From positions 6,634,001-6,698,000 of the forward strand of contig CANTUV010000009.1 in the NCBI GenBank assembly GCA_947685225.1: DNA of 64,000 bases. Reading direction: 5' to 3'. Below, in pieces: positions 47,466 through 59,309 of the stretch (position 1 is the first letter of the stretch; every line of letters starts with the position of its first letter). This DNA is from Garcia nutans (Eukaryota; Streptophyta; Magnoliopsida; Malpighiales; Euphorbiaceae). Position numbers and translations under genes: made by a program. The notes under the pieces were generated by a model. That model searched no databases. It was not told where the DNA came from and worked only from the letters and a program-made list of their open reading frames with translations.

Positions 47466-48700
47466 ATGGCCTCCAAATTGAAAAGCATTGCAAAGAAATC
47501 AACATCAAGGAAAGGGAAGGAGAAGGTTTCAAGTTCTTCAAGGGGTGAGATAGATATATCTTCTCATTTTGATGCTCCTTTTCCAATTTAAAATCAAGAA
47601 GAAGGTATGAAATTTCTCTTTCTATGTATGAGAAATATTACTCCTTATAGATATTTTAGACATGGTATTTTGAGCATTTGGATATTGATGATAGAATGAA
47701 ATAATCGTTTGGTATATTAGGTTGGGAGAAATTGGTATAAAAGAGTTATAACACTTATAAAGAACTCACTCTTGAATTCTTTACAACCCTTAAAATGTCA
47801 AAATCTAAAGATGAGAATTTAGAGTGTAGAATGTTTGGTGTGGATTATGTAATTAATCATGATGTTCTGTTTAAAGCTTTAGGCATGTATCAAGGAGGTG
47901 CTTGTACTCATTCTAAAGAATTCAACATTGATAAATTCTGAAAAATATTAACTAGGTTTAATTTGTTCAATATTAGAAATGCACCAAATAGATTGATTTG
48001 TGATCATAGTTTATTGTTATTGCATAAATTTATGTATCATTTTGTGTTTGAAAAAAAGAAAGTAATAAAGTGTCAGTTCAAGAATTATTTATGCTGTATT
48101 GTACCTATAAGAATAAGAAAGTATCTACAACATATCATATTTTTTAAAGTTTGATGTTTATTGCTCAACATCTTAAGAGCAACATTGCATTAGGTCATAT
48201 TATTAATGGACTGCCAGTCTATTTTAATACTTTTGATCCTAACAATACCTCAATGGAGTGCATTAGTGGAGAGTCATATTCATTTGACACTTTATGCAAA
48301 GCTGAGATTTTAGATGCTAACAGTAATTTAAAAGATTTCACTACAAGAAGGTACTTCAAGAATCTACTTTAAGGATGTTCTAGTGGTGCTCCACCAAGTA
48401 ACTAGCCAACAAATGAATATGATAAAAATGATAAAGATGAACGTGATGAGGAAGAAGGTGACAATGATGATAATGACGAGCGAGGATGGCGACAGATTTT
48501 AAAGCAGCTCGATAAAATGGATGACACAAATAAGCAAATGAGCTCACAGTTAAATATTATGGAGGAGCAACAGAGGCAATATGGAGATCGATTAGGGTCC
48601 ATGAATCAAAGAATTATCAACACAGAAAGGAGTCAGACTTATCACAATTACAAGCTAATGAAGTATATTAAACTTTAGGGGTTGTCTGTTTCTTCTTCGA
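47466..48700 (+). pseudogene. Athila-like env-position ORF (Athila ORF1-type domain), degenerate
   Basis: Starts at ATG 47466 with MASKLKSIAKKSTSRKGKEK, the typical Athila opening of this ORF, and meets a stop near 47590. Later blocks (47880-48370) read LGMYQGGACTHSKEFNIDKF, FNIRNAPNRLICDHSLLLLH and related sequence. The end (48400-48680) is acidic and coiled-coil-like, with ILKQLDKMDDTNKQMSSQLN. I see no signal peptide or transmembrane anchor in the readable parts. Its function in Athila elements is not established. Confidence 0.7.
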
Positions 48701-49403
48701 CTCCATCATTAAACTTTAGAGGTTATCTGTTTCTTTTTCGACTCCACCTCCATTGTCACCATAACTCAGGGAAGCTTTCATCCTTTCTCTTTTTTTTATT
48801 ATATATTTTTTTCTTGTTATTTATTGTGTTCTTATTTGTGGTTGCATATTTTTAATTAGGAACAATAAAAATCTTAAGTGTGGGAGGAGAGTAGTTAGTT
48901 TAATTTATTTTGCTATTTTATTTAATTTGTGTTTGGCGAATTTTGCTTTTTGTATTTGTATTTGTTTTATTTTTGTGAATTTTTTTTAATTTATATTTTT
49001 ATCTCCTTTAAAAAAATTAAAAAATAAAAAAGAAAGAGATAAAAAAATTTGAAAAATTAAAAAATTAAAAAAATTGAAATTAAAAATATATTTTTTTCTA
49101 TTTTTTTAAAAAAATATATAAAAACTTATTATATATTATTAGGTTTTAATTAAATTTTGGTTAGTTGTTTTAGTTTATCTAGGATTGAAACTATATATTT
49201 TATGCTATATCTTTTATTTTGAATTAAACTTCTAATCCTAGCAAACTAAGAGTTTATTTTTAATTAATCAAATTTATTAATAAGAGTTTAAGTAGAATTC
49301 ATTTAGTTGAATGGTTTTAGGATTAGTTTTATTTCTTCTCTATATAAGGTTGAGTTTCTAGCAATTCTTATTCATTATTAGCAAAGCCTTAGAATAGAGA
49401 AAG

Positions 49404-49811
49404 ATGAATAATAAAGAAAATTTATTCACTTAGGGTTGGAAATATAGAGACAGTATTTGGGATCCAGAAAAAACTTATGTGAATCCACCTATAATAACAC
49501 CTGAACAACTAATTGTATTCTATGCTTTTAAGCATGCCTATCATGATCCTAATGAATATACTATGGATATTGATAAAATAGTGGAGAAGAAAAAATTAGA
49601 GAAAGCTTGTGAAAAAGTTGAATCCCAACTTGATTTAATAGTTTTAAATGATACCTCAAGTGATGATGATGAACCTAAGCCAGTACCAATCAAAAGAAAG
49701 AGAGGTAAGCCTTCAAAATTGGAAAAGAATAAGAGAGGAAGACCTCCTAATATCCCTAAGAAAGTGCAGTTCAGTACAGTAACCATTAAGAAGGAATATG
49801 AAGATGCTTAG
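49404..49811 (+). pseudogene. Extra AT-hook-like ORF near the 3' end of the Athila-like element
   Basis: ATG at 49404 opens a frame of 135 codons interrupted only by one TAG (codon 10, 49431-49433). After the stop the frame is open from 49434 to 49811. The middle holds MDIDKIVEKKKLEKACEKVE (helical, charged), then acidic DTSSDDDE, then two basic AT-hook-like cores, KRKRGKPSK and KKRGRPP-type NKRGRPPNIPKK. RGRP is the minor-groove-binding core of AT-hooks. I do not recognise the protein. It sits between the env-position ORF and the 3' LTR, where standard Athila elements have no named gene. It may be a captured host fragment or a family-specific accessory ORF. Confidence 0.6.
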
Positions 49812-49819
49812 AAGATTCT

Positions 49820-50484
49820 AATGAACTTTTATTATTTTTAGTTTGATTTATAATATTTGATTAGATTGCCTTTTGTTTTTATTCTTATTTAATTTTGTTT
49901 CTTGTTATTTTAATTTGTATTAGACTTAAAATTCAGTTTTTAATAAATATTAGAACTTGTTCTACTCCTATTTTGTAATCTATTGTATTATTTTTTATCT
50001 CTACTTTTTCTTTACTTGTTATTAAGTGTTAATTATTATTATTTTAGATTTTAACTTGATAATTGAACTCTTTTAGCTATATTTTTTTGTTTATTCTCAA
50101 TTAAACGCATGGAATGAATGAGGTTATTATGATCTTAAAAAATTTTACAAATTAAGAACACTTTTCTTTAAATTATAATTATTTTTATATTGAATCATAG
50201 TCTTTTGAGTTCATTGTGATGACATGGATTCATGAGTTAGTTCGTATCACTAAAGTAATTCATTATTTAATTATGTGAGGATATGATATGAGAACTATGC
50301 ATAATTAACATAATTAATATACTATTTTTTTTGTGAGATGGAGTGTAAAATGCACTCGTTTTAGATAATTAAGGTGGAATTGAGCATAAAATACATCCAC
50401 CATATACATATATATATATATATATATAAGAAAATAAAGAAAATAACAATAATAATGGGATGGAGCATAAAAATCACCCATTGA

Positions 50485-50489
<5 letters not shown>
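49820..50489. other. AT-rich 3' non-coding part of Athila-like element
   Basis: No gene. It contains a near-repeat of a phrase ending in TGGAGTGTAAAATGCACTC / TGGAGCATAAAAATCACCC near 50339 and 50462, and an AT run at 50408-50427. Confidence 0.4.

Positions 50490-50565
<76 letters not shown>
50490..50565. repeat. (AAT)n microsatellite
   Basis: About 25 perfect AAT/TAA units within the 3' region of the Athila-like element. On the minus strand it yields the poly-Leu open frame, which is an artefact. Confidence 0.95.
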
Positions 50566-50568
<3 letters not shown>

Positions 50569-50760
50569 CATAGTTCTTATTGATCCTTAATTGTTGTGTA
50601 GAGTTAGTTACTTAGTGATGCTTGCTATATTCTTGGATTAATAAGTTATGATAAATTACTTATGGCTATGGTTTGATATAAATTTTTTTGTTAATCACCC
50701 TAATAAATAAGTGAGCTTAGTTTGTGAAATTATTTAAGGTTATGATTCTTTGAAGTTTAG

Positions 50761-51671
50761 TGTTATAAGTGCAATTTGAACATAAGTGCAATTTGAACAT
50801 ATATTTTTCTATCAATTTTAGTATGAAATTGAGTTGAATTAATTTATTCTAAGCTTATTTTATGTGTTTTAACTTCATTATTTTTTAATTAAGCTTAGAT
50901 TGAATTAATTTATTGTAGGTTTGTGCAAATTGAAATTTTAGGCAGATTAGATCTTCAGAACTTCAATGAAGATTTCAATGATGAAAAATTGCAAGATTGG
51001 AAAAGTTATCTTCATGACATTGATAGAGAACATCTCAAGCTTTTCAAAGAGGTCTAGTTTATAAAAATCTGAGTTTGTTTGGGCCTCCAACTATAAAGTT
51101 GAAATTAAACTTAAAATACAAAAGCAGAATTTCAGTCTGAACTACTGAAAGCAACTTAGTTCCTTTAAACTTGATAGATTGTTGTAGCTTATTATTTATA
51201 AAAATAAAACTTATAGATTCCACCAATCATTAATTTTCTCGCTTGAGAAAGAGAAAGATTAAAATTTACTGAATTGGTAACTTTGGTTCAACATAGGTTT
51301 GAATTAGTTCAAAAAATTATTTTTGCTCATTTGAAATAATTCTAATGAAATTTAATCCTATTTATTTATTTTAATTTTTTAAATTTAAAATTTTGAGTTT
51401 TAATTTAAATTTTGAATTAGTAGATAATTACTTTTGTTTAATTTAATTTTGAATTTGAATGTAATTTTGAATTTTAAATTAGATATTGTTAATTAATAAT
51501 TTTTAAAATATCATCTTAATCTTTTTTTTTATTTTTAGATAATAGTCAAATTGAATTATAGTTAGACAATTTACTTATTCTCTGTGGGAACGATCTTTAT
51601 TATCACTTTATTACTTATCGCGATCCGTACACTTGCGGTACAAAGCTATAATACACACTAATCATTCAACA
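50761..51671 (+). repeat. 3' LTR of Athila-like element (911 bp, internally deleted)
   Basis: Starts TGTTATAAGTGCAATTTG and ends CACACTAATCATTCAACA with the proper terminal CA. A 17-bp unit (ATAAGTGCAATTTGAAC) is duplicated at 50765-50798. About 730 bp present in the 5' LTR is missing around 51155-51160, where the flanks share CTTAG-like sequence. The exact ATAAA duplication follows. Confidence 0.88.
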
Positions 51672-51982
51672 ATAAACCATCACTAAATAATCATTAATAT
51701 GCAAAACGATACCTAAATGAATTTAATAAATTAAAAAATAGATATGAGAAATGAAATAGAATAACAAAATAAAATAAAATAAGAGAGTGATAGATATTTA
51801 ATCTTAATTTTTTGAAACAATTAATTAAAGTCTGTGTTTGACATAAATGTAGGTTAAATATGACACCGGCATTCGAATCATGAACTTTTAAGAAATGGGA
51901 AGTGGTGAGAAAATAAATCATGCCAATTCTTGATTTAAATCATGTTTTCATGTTGTGTTTTATTATAAGTATAAGCTTGACC

Positions 51983-53171
51983 CTTGGACGGAGGTACATA
52001 GACATTGGAAGAGGCCTTGGTTCCTCCCAATTTTTTTTTAAATATATATATATATATATATATTTAAAAAGTTTTAAAAATAAGGTCCTCCCAACTTTAT
52101 ATATATATTAAATTTAATAATACCACTATTTAAAAAAATAAAAATATTTTAAAATATTATTTAATTTAAAATAATATTAATTAGAAATTAATATAAAAGA
52201 AATTAGTGAAATTTAAGAAGTTAAGTGAATTTAGAATGTGTAATTTTAATTAGTTGATAAATAAATTGTATTTAAGAGAAAATAAATAAATGGATAATAA
52301 TCACAAATATATTAAATAATTAATTTAAGTTAACCATTATAAATTTTAATTATTAAATTTAAATTAATTAAAAAATATTTGATGAATTGAGTTAAAATTA
52401 TTATTTATTAGTTAATTATTTAATTAAAACTATTTATTTTACTAATTGGTTTAGATTAATCAATCAATAATCTAAAATTTACTTATAGTTATTATTTACC
52501 AATTTATAGAATTAATTAATTATATTTATATATATATATATGAATAGACTTGGTTAATTAATTGGAAAAAGATAAATTAGTAGTTAGTTAATTAAATTAT
52601 ATACCACTACCATTAAATTATTATCAATATACGAAAAATCTAATAAATAATAATAAAGTAACTAAAAGACAATATATCATTCTTTATCATGTCATTGAAT
52701 TAGAAAACTCAATTTTTCTTATCATCAAGTATAATCAATAATATACGTAACTAAATTTTTTCTTGTATAATTTAAGGTATGTAGCTAGTGAACCTAGATA
52801 GTGGCTCATAAAATGCCTAGGTGGTGGTCTATTATCTATTGATATGATAAAATATTAAATTATTTATGCAGATATTATTAAATCTTGTGCTGCTTTGTTT
52901 TAGTGGGTTGCATTCGCATATGAATTAATAATATATAGACGCATACATAATTTTGTTTATAAATTAAAAAACCATCTACAATTGATGTCTTTTTCAAAAG
53001 GAAGAATGTTAAAACGTTCAATTCAAATGAACAGTCAAATACTTATACAAACTATAATCTTTTTTGTGATTTAAAAGAATGTCATATTCCATTTTAATAG
53101 GTTAAATGCATTTAAACTTATTTGTCTAAACTAGTTGGCCCCCCTACTAATTTGTCCTGGCTCCGTCCCTG
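51983..53171. mobile_element. Non-autonomous hAT-like element (about 1.2 kb)
   Basis: The left end reads CTTGGACGGAGGTACATAG and the right end, on the minus strand, CAGGGACGGAGCCAGGACA, sharing GGACGGAG. Near the ends are GAGGCCTTGG(T)TCCTCCC and GGGGGGCC words typical of this plant repeat family. The target duplication is imperfect (GCTTGA versus CCTTGA). The interior is AT-rich and non-coding, with AT runs at 52043-52063 and 52525-52543. Confidence 0.5.
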
Positions 53172-55959
53172 CCCTTGAGTCTCATGTTTGAATTGAATAA
53201 TTTTTAATTCTATGTTGTTTGGGCTTTATGCATATTCAAGTTTCATGTTTGTGATATGAAACAATTCAAGTTACTTCAAGTTAAATATTCAAGTTTTATT
53301 TTCAAGTGCAATTTTCATGATTCATGTGCAAGCCATGTTTCAAGCAAACTTCTTCCATGTTTTAACCTAATAATATCTAGTTTTAGAAATGATATCATGT
53401 TTTCATTAATGCAAGTTATTATGTTCTCATGTTTCAAGAAATTATGTTTTATAAGTAAGATTTTTCTATTTGTGATATTCACAAATACCCCTACTAATAG
53501 AGGGTAAACCATTAGATAGTGAGCAATGTTATCCTAGCGGATAGGGTAATGTATTTATACTACTCCCAAAAGAGAGCCAAGACTCCAAGCACGCACTTTG
53601 GCCCAATGTGTGACTATTCAAGCTGTGAACGGATATTTTTGCCCTCACTCCGTGTGGAATGATTCTTGCAACTTCAACACTATTAAACTCTAAGCCTTAG
53701 AGAATACGAGCCTAAATCTGGAGAAATGGAGTTGCCCCTTGGACGGGCTGAGAAAGAAAAGAAATGGGTGAATGACTCAATTCTTAAGGAATCTCCAACT
53801 TACTATTAGATTCAGAAAGTTTGGTACGCATGGAGAATGTGAGAATGACCCAGCACCCCCATAGCGCCCGGTTCATTGAAATCGGCATTCTTTTCATGTC
53901 TAAATATTATAAAATTCTTAACTTATTATAACATTATCTATAATACATGCAATCATAAAGGAAATAAACATCCATTATATTATTAAAATAAAATAAAATA
54001 GGCATTCATTCAAGGATGGAAATATGTTCTTATAATATCCAATGTCTAAAAACAAGTAAATAAAAATAGGACACGTTAGCGGATGGGGTCAAGGGAGCAG
54101 CGCCCTATGCAGGCAATCGAGGGCAGTGCTCCCGAAAGGTAAATGATTTACATGATATGATTTTATTGGAGAATTAAGGTTTCTATCTAAACTATGATTT
54201 TATATTTATATAAATTAGAATTTTTCTAAAACTAGGGTTTGATCACATGATTTAGGGTTTTGTAAAATAAACTAGAGTGTTAGATCAAAATATACAAGTT
54301 TAGGATTAGATCATGCAATTTAAGGCTAAACCTAATGGATTAGGATTTTGGAACAAAATAGGTCGGATTCAATATATTATTAGTTTTTATAAAATCATAA
54401 TCAAGATATTTTAGCTACTAGGCTGAGCAATATTCAAGATCTTTAATGTTGCTTGAAATTAAATCAACTACTGGATTAAAATAACTCCTAATATTCACAT
54501 CATTTAATGAAGTAATCAAAATGTTTAATGCTACTGGAGGTTTTAAATAAATTAAATTTAGAGAACTAAACTTGCGTCGTCGTAGACTTCACCAATGTTG
54601 TATGTTGAATCAAGCTTTCTTATACCACTGCCTGAGCCAATGTTGATTTATGGCTAGAAGTTTAATGCAATCGAGGACGGTTTTTTAGTTCCTGCCTCTT
54701 GGATTGTTGAGTATTTGTTTTGTTTCTTTTTGGGCGATCGTTTCCTCCTTTCTTTTATTGTTGCTTAACCTCTGTATTTATAGGCAAAAAGAGTTAAAGC
54801 CCAAACCCTAATACACTAATCTGACAGCTAATCGAAGACCGATCTTAATTAGAAAGTCTAAAATTACTTAGTAAACCAAATTATACCTGAATTAAAAGAC
54901 CATAACAAATTGACTAGTGCCAATTCACCATGGATGGGTACCCATAGCAAATTGTCTTGGCCAATTCATCATGGATGGCCATCCATGGAGAATTTGCCTT
55001 GGCCAATTCGCCATGGAGCCTCCAGGGCGAATTGGCTTAGCTAATTCATCATGATTATAAATTGGCTTGGTTTTGTATTTTAAAATTGAATCGAACATGT
55101 TTTGGTCTTTAAATATTAAATCGGACTAGGTTCAGGGCTTTAAAAATTGAACCGACTTACTTTAGGCCTTTTAAAAACTGGACCGACCCAATTTAAAGTT
55201 ATGAACTAAGTTTAAACTTTTAAAATCGGACAGAACTTAGCTTGGCCTTCTTTAATTAGGATCGAACTAGCTTAGGGTCAAAATTAAAGGTTTACACAAA
55301 CTCAAGTACTGACCAGTGTGAGTCCTTTTACAAGATACAAGTTCAAGATATAAGTTACAAGTATAAGTACAAGTGCAGGTGACATGACAAGTATTTTTAC
55401 ATGACATGCAAGTTATTTTTCATATTTCCCATGCTAAGCTCTTTTTATTCTTTAATTTGTTAATTTTTATTTATGGTATAATATTTTCGTATTAAATGTG
55501 TTTCAAGCGATTTACATGCAACCAAATATCAACAACCAAGTTTTGTAAATGTTTTCAAGTTCTAGATTAGATTATCCTTATATCAAGTATGTTTTATCTT
55601 CTCACTGAGATAAAAACTCATTCCACAATAATAGTTAATGCATGTTTAGAAGATACATACTTCATTTTCTTTCTCTAAGGAGCTTCAACTGGTAACTACC
55701 ACATATAGAGTTTTAAGGAATCTCTTGTATAAATATGTACATTAAATTTATGTAATCTGCGAGTTCCTAGAACATATCTAAATGCTTCGTGATTTGAATG
55801 TAAATCATTGAATTAAAACTTTTATTTTAAGAATTTATGCAAGTATTCATGTGAATTAAGAATAAGTTGGACAAATTAGTTAAGGTTTTTCGAGGTACAT
55901 GATGACCTTAAGTCAATCTTAATCCTAGGACCGTCATGCCTCCATATTCGGGTGTGACA
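53172..55959 (-). mobile_element. Possible gypsy LTR-type non-coding sequence
   Basis: At 55959 the minus strand starts TGTCACACCCGAATATGG, followed by GGCATGACGGTCCTAGGAT, a start typical of plant gypsy LTRs. No coding region was recognised across 2.8 kb. The left end and a target duplication were not found. The tract 53520-54150 has some GC-richer patches. The assignment to an LTR rests only on the terminal phrase and the absence of genes. Confidence 0.4.
54905..55270. repeat. Degenerate tandem repeats in LTR-like region
   Basis: Two repeat types lie side by side. At 54918-55062 a unit of about 40-50 bp is centred on GCCAATTC(A/G)(C/T)CATGGA and occurs four times. At 55100-55260 a unit of about 40-45 bp containing (A/T)AAAATTGAACCGACTTA- or TAAAATCGGAC-like words occurs four times. 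Confidence 0.55.
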
Positions 55960-56114
55960 TGAACATTGAATTAACATATTTAAAGTGAGTTCTTTTTGAA
56001 AATTTTCAATTTTAAAAAACTATTTACATTTTATTGTCAGCTAAAATCAAATAGGCATCCTCTAGCCGTTTAGATGGCAGACATAGGCAATATTCAACAC
56101 AAATATTCATATTA

Positions 56115-59039
56115 TTAATTAATAAGCCAATTGCGAATAGCATACACAATAAAGCATAGAGAGAAAGCAATAGCTCCGAGAACAACAATTGTACGAACCC
56201 ACCAAAAAGAAATAAAAGCTTGTAGCACAATGCCATGCCATAGCCAAAACCACAAAACACAGAAAATGGAGCCAACAGCAGCACCTACAATCACTTGGCT
56301 AATTGTATGAAACTGTTGTGAAACTCGTAGCCATGACTGCGAAAAGAGATGACAGTTAGATCACAAACTGCATATTTTAGTCTCTTACAAATCTTCATAT
56401 CCAACCAGTAGACAAATTAAAGCAGAATCACTTGCCACACAAACTACTACATCTAAGAAAGTTTTAGTTAGGATCATCTCGTAAATTGGAAATAAATCAT
56501 AGTTAGGACCATCTAATTGAATTGCATAAAATTGGTGTAGAATTTGCAGTTACAACTACAAAATCAAATAACAGATGAAGTAAACTCCTTTTGGTTTCCT
56601 CAAATCTTCATATCCATTCTTTGGTGAAGGCATTCCTTTTTCTAAACCAGTGGAAAAAAGCAAAATATATTTTTTGTAAATCAGTCCTAAACTGGTATTA
56701 TATTAAGCTCCAATAATCTTAGCCTGTAATAGTTTGACTCCCGAAGTTCATAAGAAAGTTGATGACCTCAGATTAGTTTGCAGGCTCTGTTTGTTTTGCA
56801 TTCATTTTAATATTCACAAAGATGTCGAGTACTCATTTTGTTGATCAATGTGTTTTTTTTCCCTGAAAATGATCCCCATAATCATATGATACTTCATATT
56901 ACATTTAACTACAGGAAGAGTCGCAGCATAATACTTACAAGATATGTACCGCATGCCAAGGCAAGTGCACTTATGATCAATGTAGATGCATTTGCTCCAA
57001 GACTTCCCAAAACTGCCACAAAGCAGCACAAAAATAGCAGTAAGAACCACTTGTTAGCAATGGAAATATCACATTGACAATTAAATAAGAACTAAATAGA
57101 ATTTTTCACCAAGGCCTGAAAATAGATACATACATACAGAACATGTGAAACAACAACTAAGCAATTGTGTGGGTTGGAAGAATATGAGTCTCAAATATTT
57201 TGCTAGAATGTATTTTTCCATTTTCTTTAGCAGACAATTTGAAGAACAGTCTTCTTCCACAATGGGATAAATAAATCAGTTTTCAGGAGGAAACAAGATG
57301 CCATTGCAACAAATCCAAGAATCTGACTTTATTTCATTTTTAAGAAAATATATCCTATAAAAAATTCACAATCCATACTGTCATTTTACTTTAACAATTG
57401 TTAAAATCATGTTTTGATTAAGGAACTGTAACACAAAGTACTCATTATTAATCATTCAAAATTATCATATAACTTTAGGCAATGAGATCAAACAATTATG
57501 TATTGTGCTACACATTAAGAAGTCATATCATGAAAATGTTATACATAATAAAATTTGTAGTGATATCAAATACATTACCTAACAGAATAGACATCACAAA
57601 AATATAGAAGATGGATTGTGCATGTGAAGATGGCATTCCAGGGTCAGATTTCAGTGTGAAAACAGGTCGTTGCTGGTTGAATATCCGTTTGAGCATAAAA
57701 CAGACGATAACATTTATAACAGACCCCATAGCAACCCACAAGGATTCAGCATCATACCTCCAAAGAAGAACAGCAACAAAAAAAGCAAGTACAAGCCATT
57801 TGGTCTGTGCAGACAAAGTTAAATCACCAATATCATGAGAACTTATTTTATCTGAATTTTGAGTGAGAAGTCACAACTAAATACCAAACAGAAAATATAA
57901 TTTACTTTTTAAATGAATTGCATAAATTTCAAGAAATTCATTTATACTCCAAACTTAACAAGTCAATTTCCTGTACATACAGGGGCTGAACCAAGTGGGA
58001 TAGGGTGGGGCTGATGACCCCCTGCCGGCCGCCGGACGTGTATTTTTAAAGGGTCGTTTCTACCAGCCGGAGCAATAAAGGTGGAGACTCAGCCCCCCAT
58101 CTCCCCCGAGCAGCCGGCTCCGCCACTATGTACATAAAAATACATTTGGTGTATGCAACTAATTATACATGAGCTGAATTCTAAGAAAGTTAATAGAATT
58201 TAAAAATAAACTCTTATCTAGCAGGGCTATAAATGAACTCTGATTAAATTTGTTAGAATTTAGAAATGAACTGTACTTTTCATACACATAAATGTTAAAT
58301 GAAAATTCTTTATAAATAAATAATTTTTTTAAAGAATTTATTAGGAATGTTAGTCTTTTGAAATAATTAAGTAAAAAAATAATTTCTTCATTCTATTTTC
58401 TAATTTTCATTAATGATTTACATTTGGTAACATAATCATTTTTTACAATTTTTTCACAGCCAATCCAAATGATTACTAGCTCATAAAATCCCTAGCACAA
58501 GAGAAAGAAAGTCATGAGGGGATACAGAATGCCACACTTTTGTCCCTTCCCAGTAGCAATCGGTGATATACATGTTCTGCCCATATAGTATAAGTTTAAT
58601 GATTATTGCATTTTGAATTCAAGTGCTAAGTGCCCAAATCCACAGTTGTTGACAAGAAAACAAAGAAAGTGCTAATGAAATTTAAGAAGAAAAGAAAAGA
58701 GAGAGAGAGAGACAGATAAAAACAAACCAAACGATTGAGAGTGGCTTCAAAATCCTCAGCCATCAATTCAGAACGAAATCCAGTAGAGTCCTTCACAAAA
58801 GCTTCGTATCGAGGAAAACTGATATTTTTCTCATCATCTCCACTTCTAATTGTAAACGTTTTGACCAACTTAGTCTTGGCCTTTGACCCCGTAATCTTAA
58901 AACTTAACCCACCAAAAAAGACCGATCTTGAAGCCGCAAATGGGAAAAAACAAGTGGGTTTTGAAGTATCACGCTTAGAAGGAGCAGAGAATATGAGTTT
59001 TAAGGTGGGTTTGGGGAAAAGAGCCATTTTTGCTGCCAT
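56115..59039 (-). CDS. LPPE: Chloroplast lipid phosphate phosphatase, epsilon type (PAP2 family)
   Basis: Four exons on the minus strand: 58728-59039, 57579-57804, 56939-57012 and 56115-56336. All introns have GT-AG ends and the joined frame is open for 277 residues plus TAA, close to the usual length of plant LPP epsilon proteins (about 280). Exon 1 encodes a Ser/Lys/Phe-rich start (MAAKMALFPKPTLKL) that looks like a chloroplast transit peptide. Exon 2 carries KRIFNQQRP and PSSHAQS, exon 4 carries RVSQQFHTISQVIVG; these correspond to the three PAP2 catalytic motifs. Hydrophobic segments surround them. The enzyme dephosphorylates phosphatidic acid to diacylglycerol for plastid lipid synthesis. 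An in-frame ATG at 59081 would add 14 residues; the ATG at 59039 is preferred because MAAKM is kept in the dead copy. A 149-bp hAT-like element sits in intron 1. Product call is by motif and length; expression is untested. Confidence 0.9.
57980..58128. mobile_element. 149-bp hAT-like MITE in LPP intron 1
   Basis: Flanked by an exact 8-bp duplication TGTACATA (57972-57979 and 58129-58136). The ends are CAGGGGCTGAACC and, on the minus strand, TAGTGGCGGAGCC, imperfect inverted repeats matching at 9 of 13 positions. GC-rich interior without coding capacity. The dead LPP copy lacks it, so it was inserted after the duplication or lost there. Confidence 0.85.
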
Positions 59040-59309
59040 TTTCCCCAGTATTTGACCATATAAAACATCTAAAGATCCCACCTTTTATCATGTGAACGTT
59101 GAATATGGAGTAGCTGAAGGGAGATGATTTGTTCGTTAATTATTATCTCGAGGGATGAGAAGATCGAAGATGGTACATGTAGAAGGCACCAAGTTCGGCA
59201 GCCAAATCTTGCAAGGAAAATTCGTACCAGGGTATCTTCCAATAATCTAACTATTTTCAGTATTTCGAAACGACTCCAAGGAAAATTCATATTCTCACGA
59301 AAAAATTAA

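Larger units (their letters stand above)
39526..51671 (+). mobile_element. Athila-like Ty3/gypsy retrotransposon (12.1 kb), degenerate
   Basis: A plus-strand element with LTRs at 39526-41168 and 50761-51671, flanked by an exact ATAAA duplication (39521-39525 and 51672-51676). The interior holds, in order, a primer binding site, gag, protease, RT, RNase H, integrase, the conserved GGGAGGCAACCCAA motif, an env-position ORF and an extra AT-hook ORF. Residue patterns (LRNDITSFMQFDGETLYEAWE in gag, DLGAS in protease, FMDD in RT) match Athila elements. Many stops and frameshifts make it inactive. Confidence 0.92.

Noticed and set aside
50314..50571. Poly-leucine open frame on the minus strand
   Set aside because: It is the translation of the (AAT)n microsatellite.
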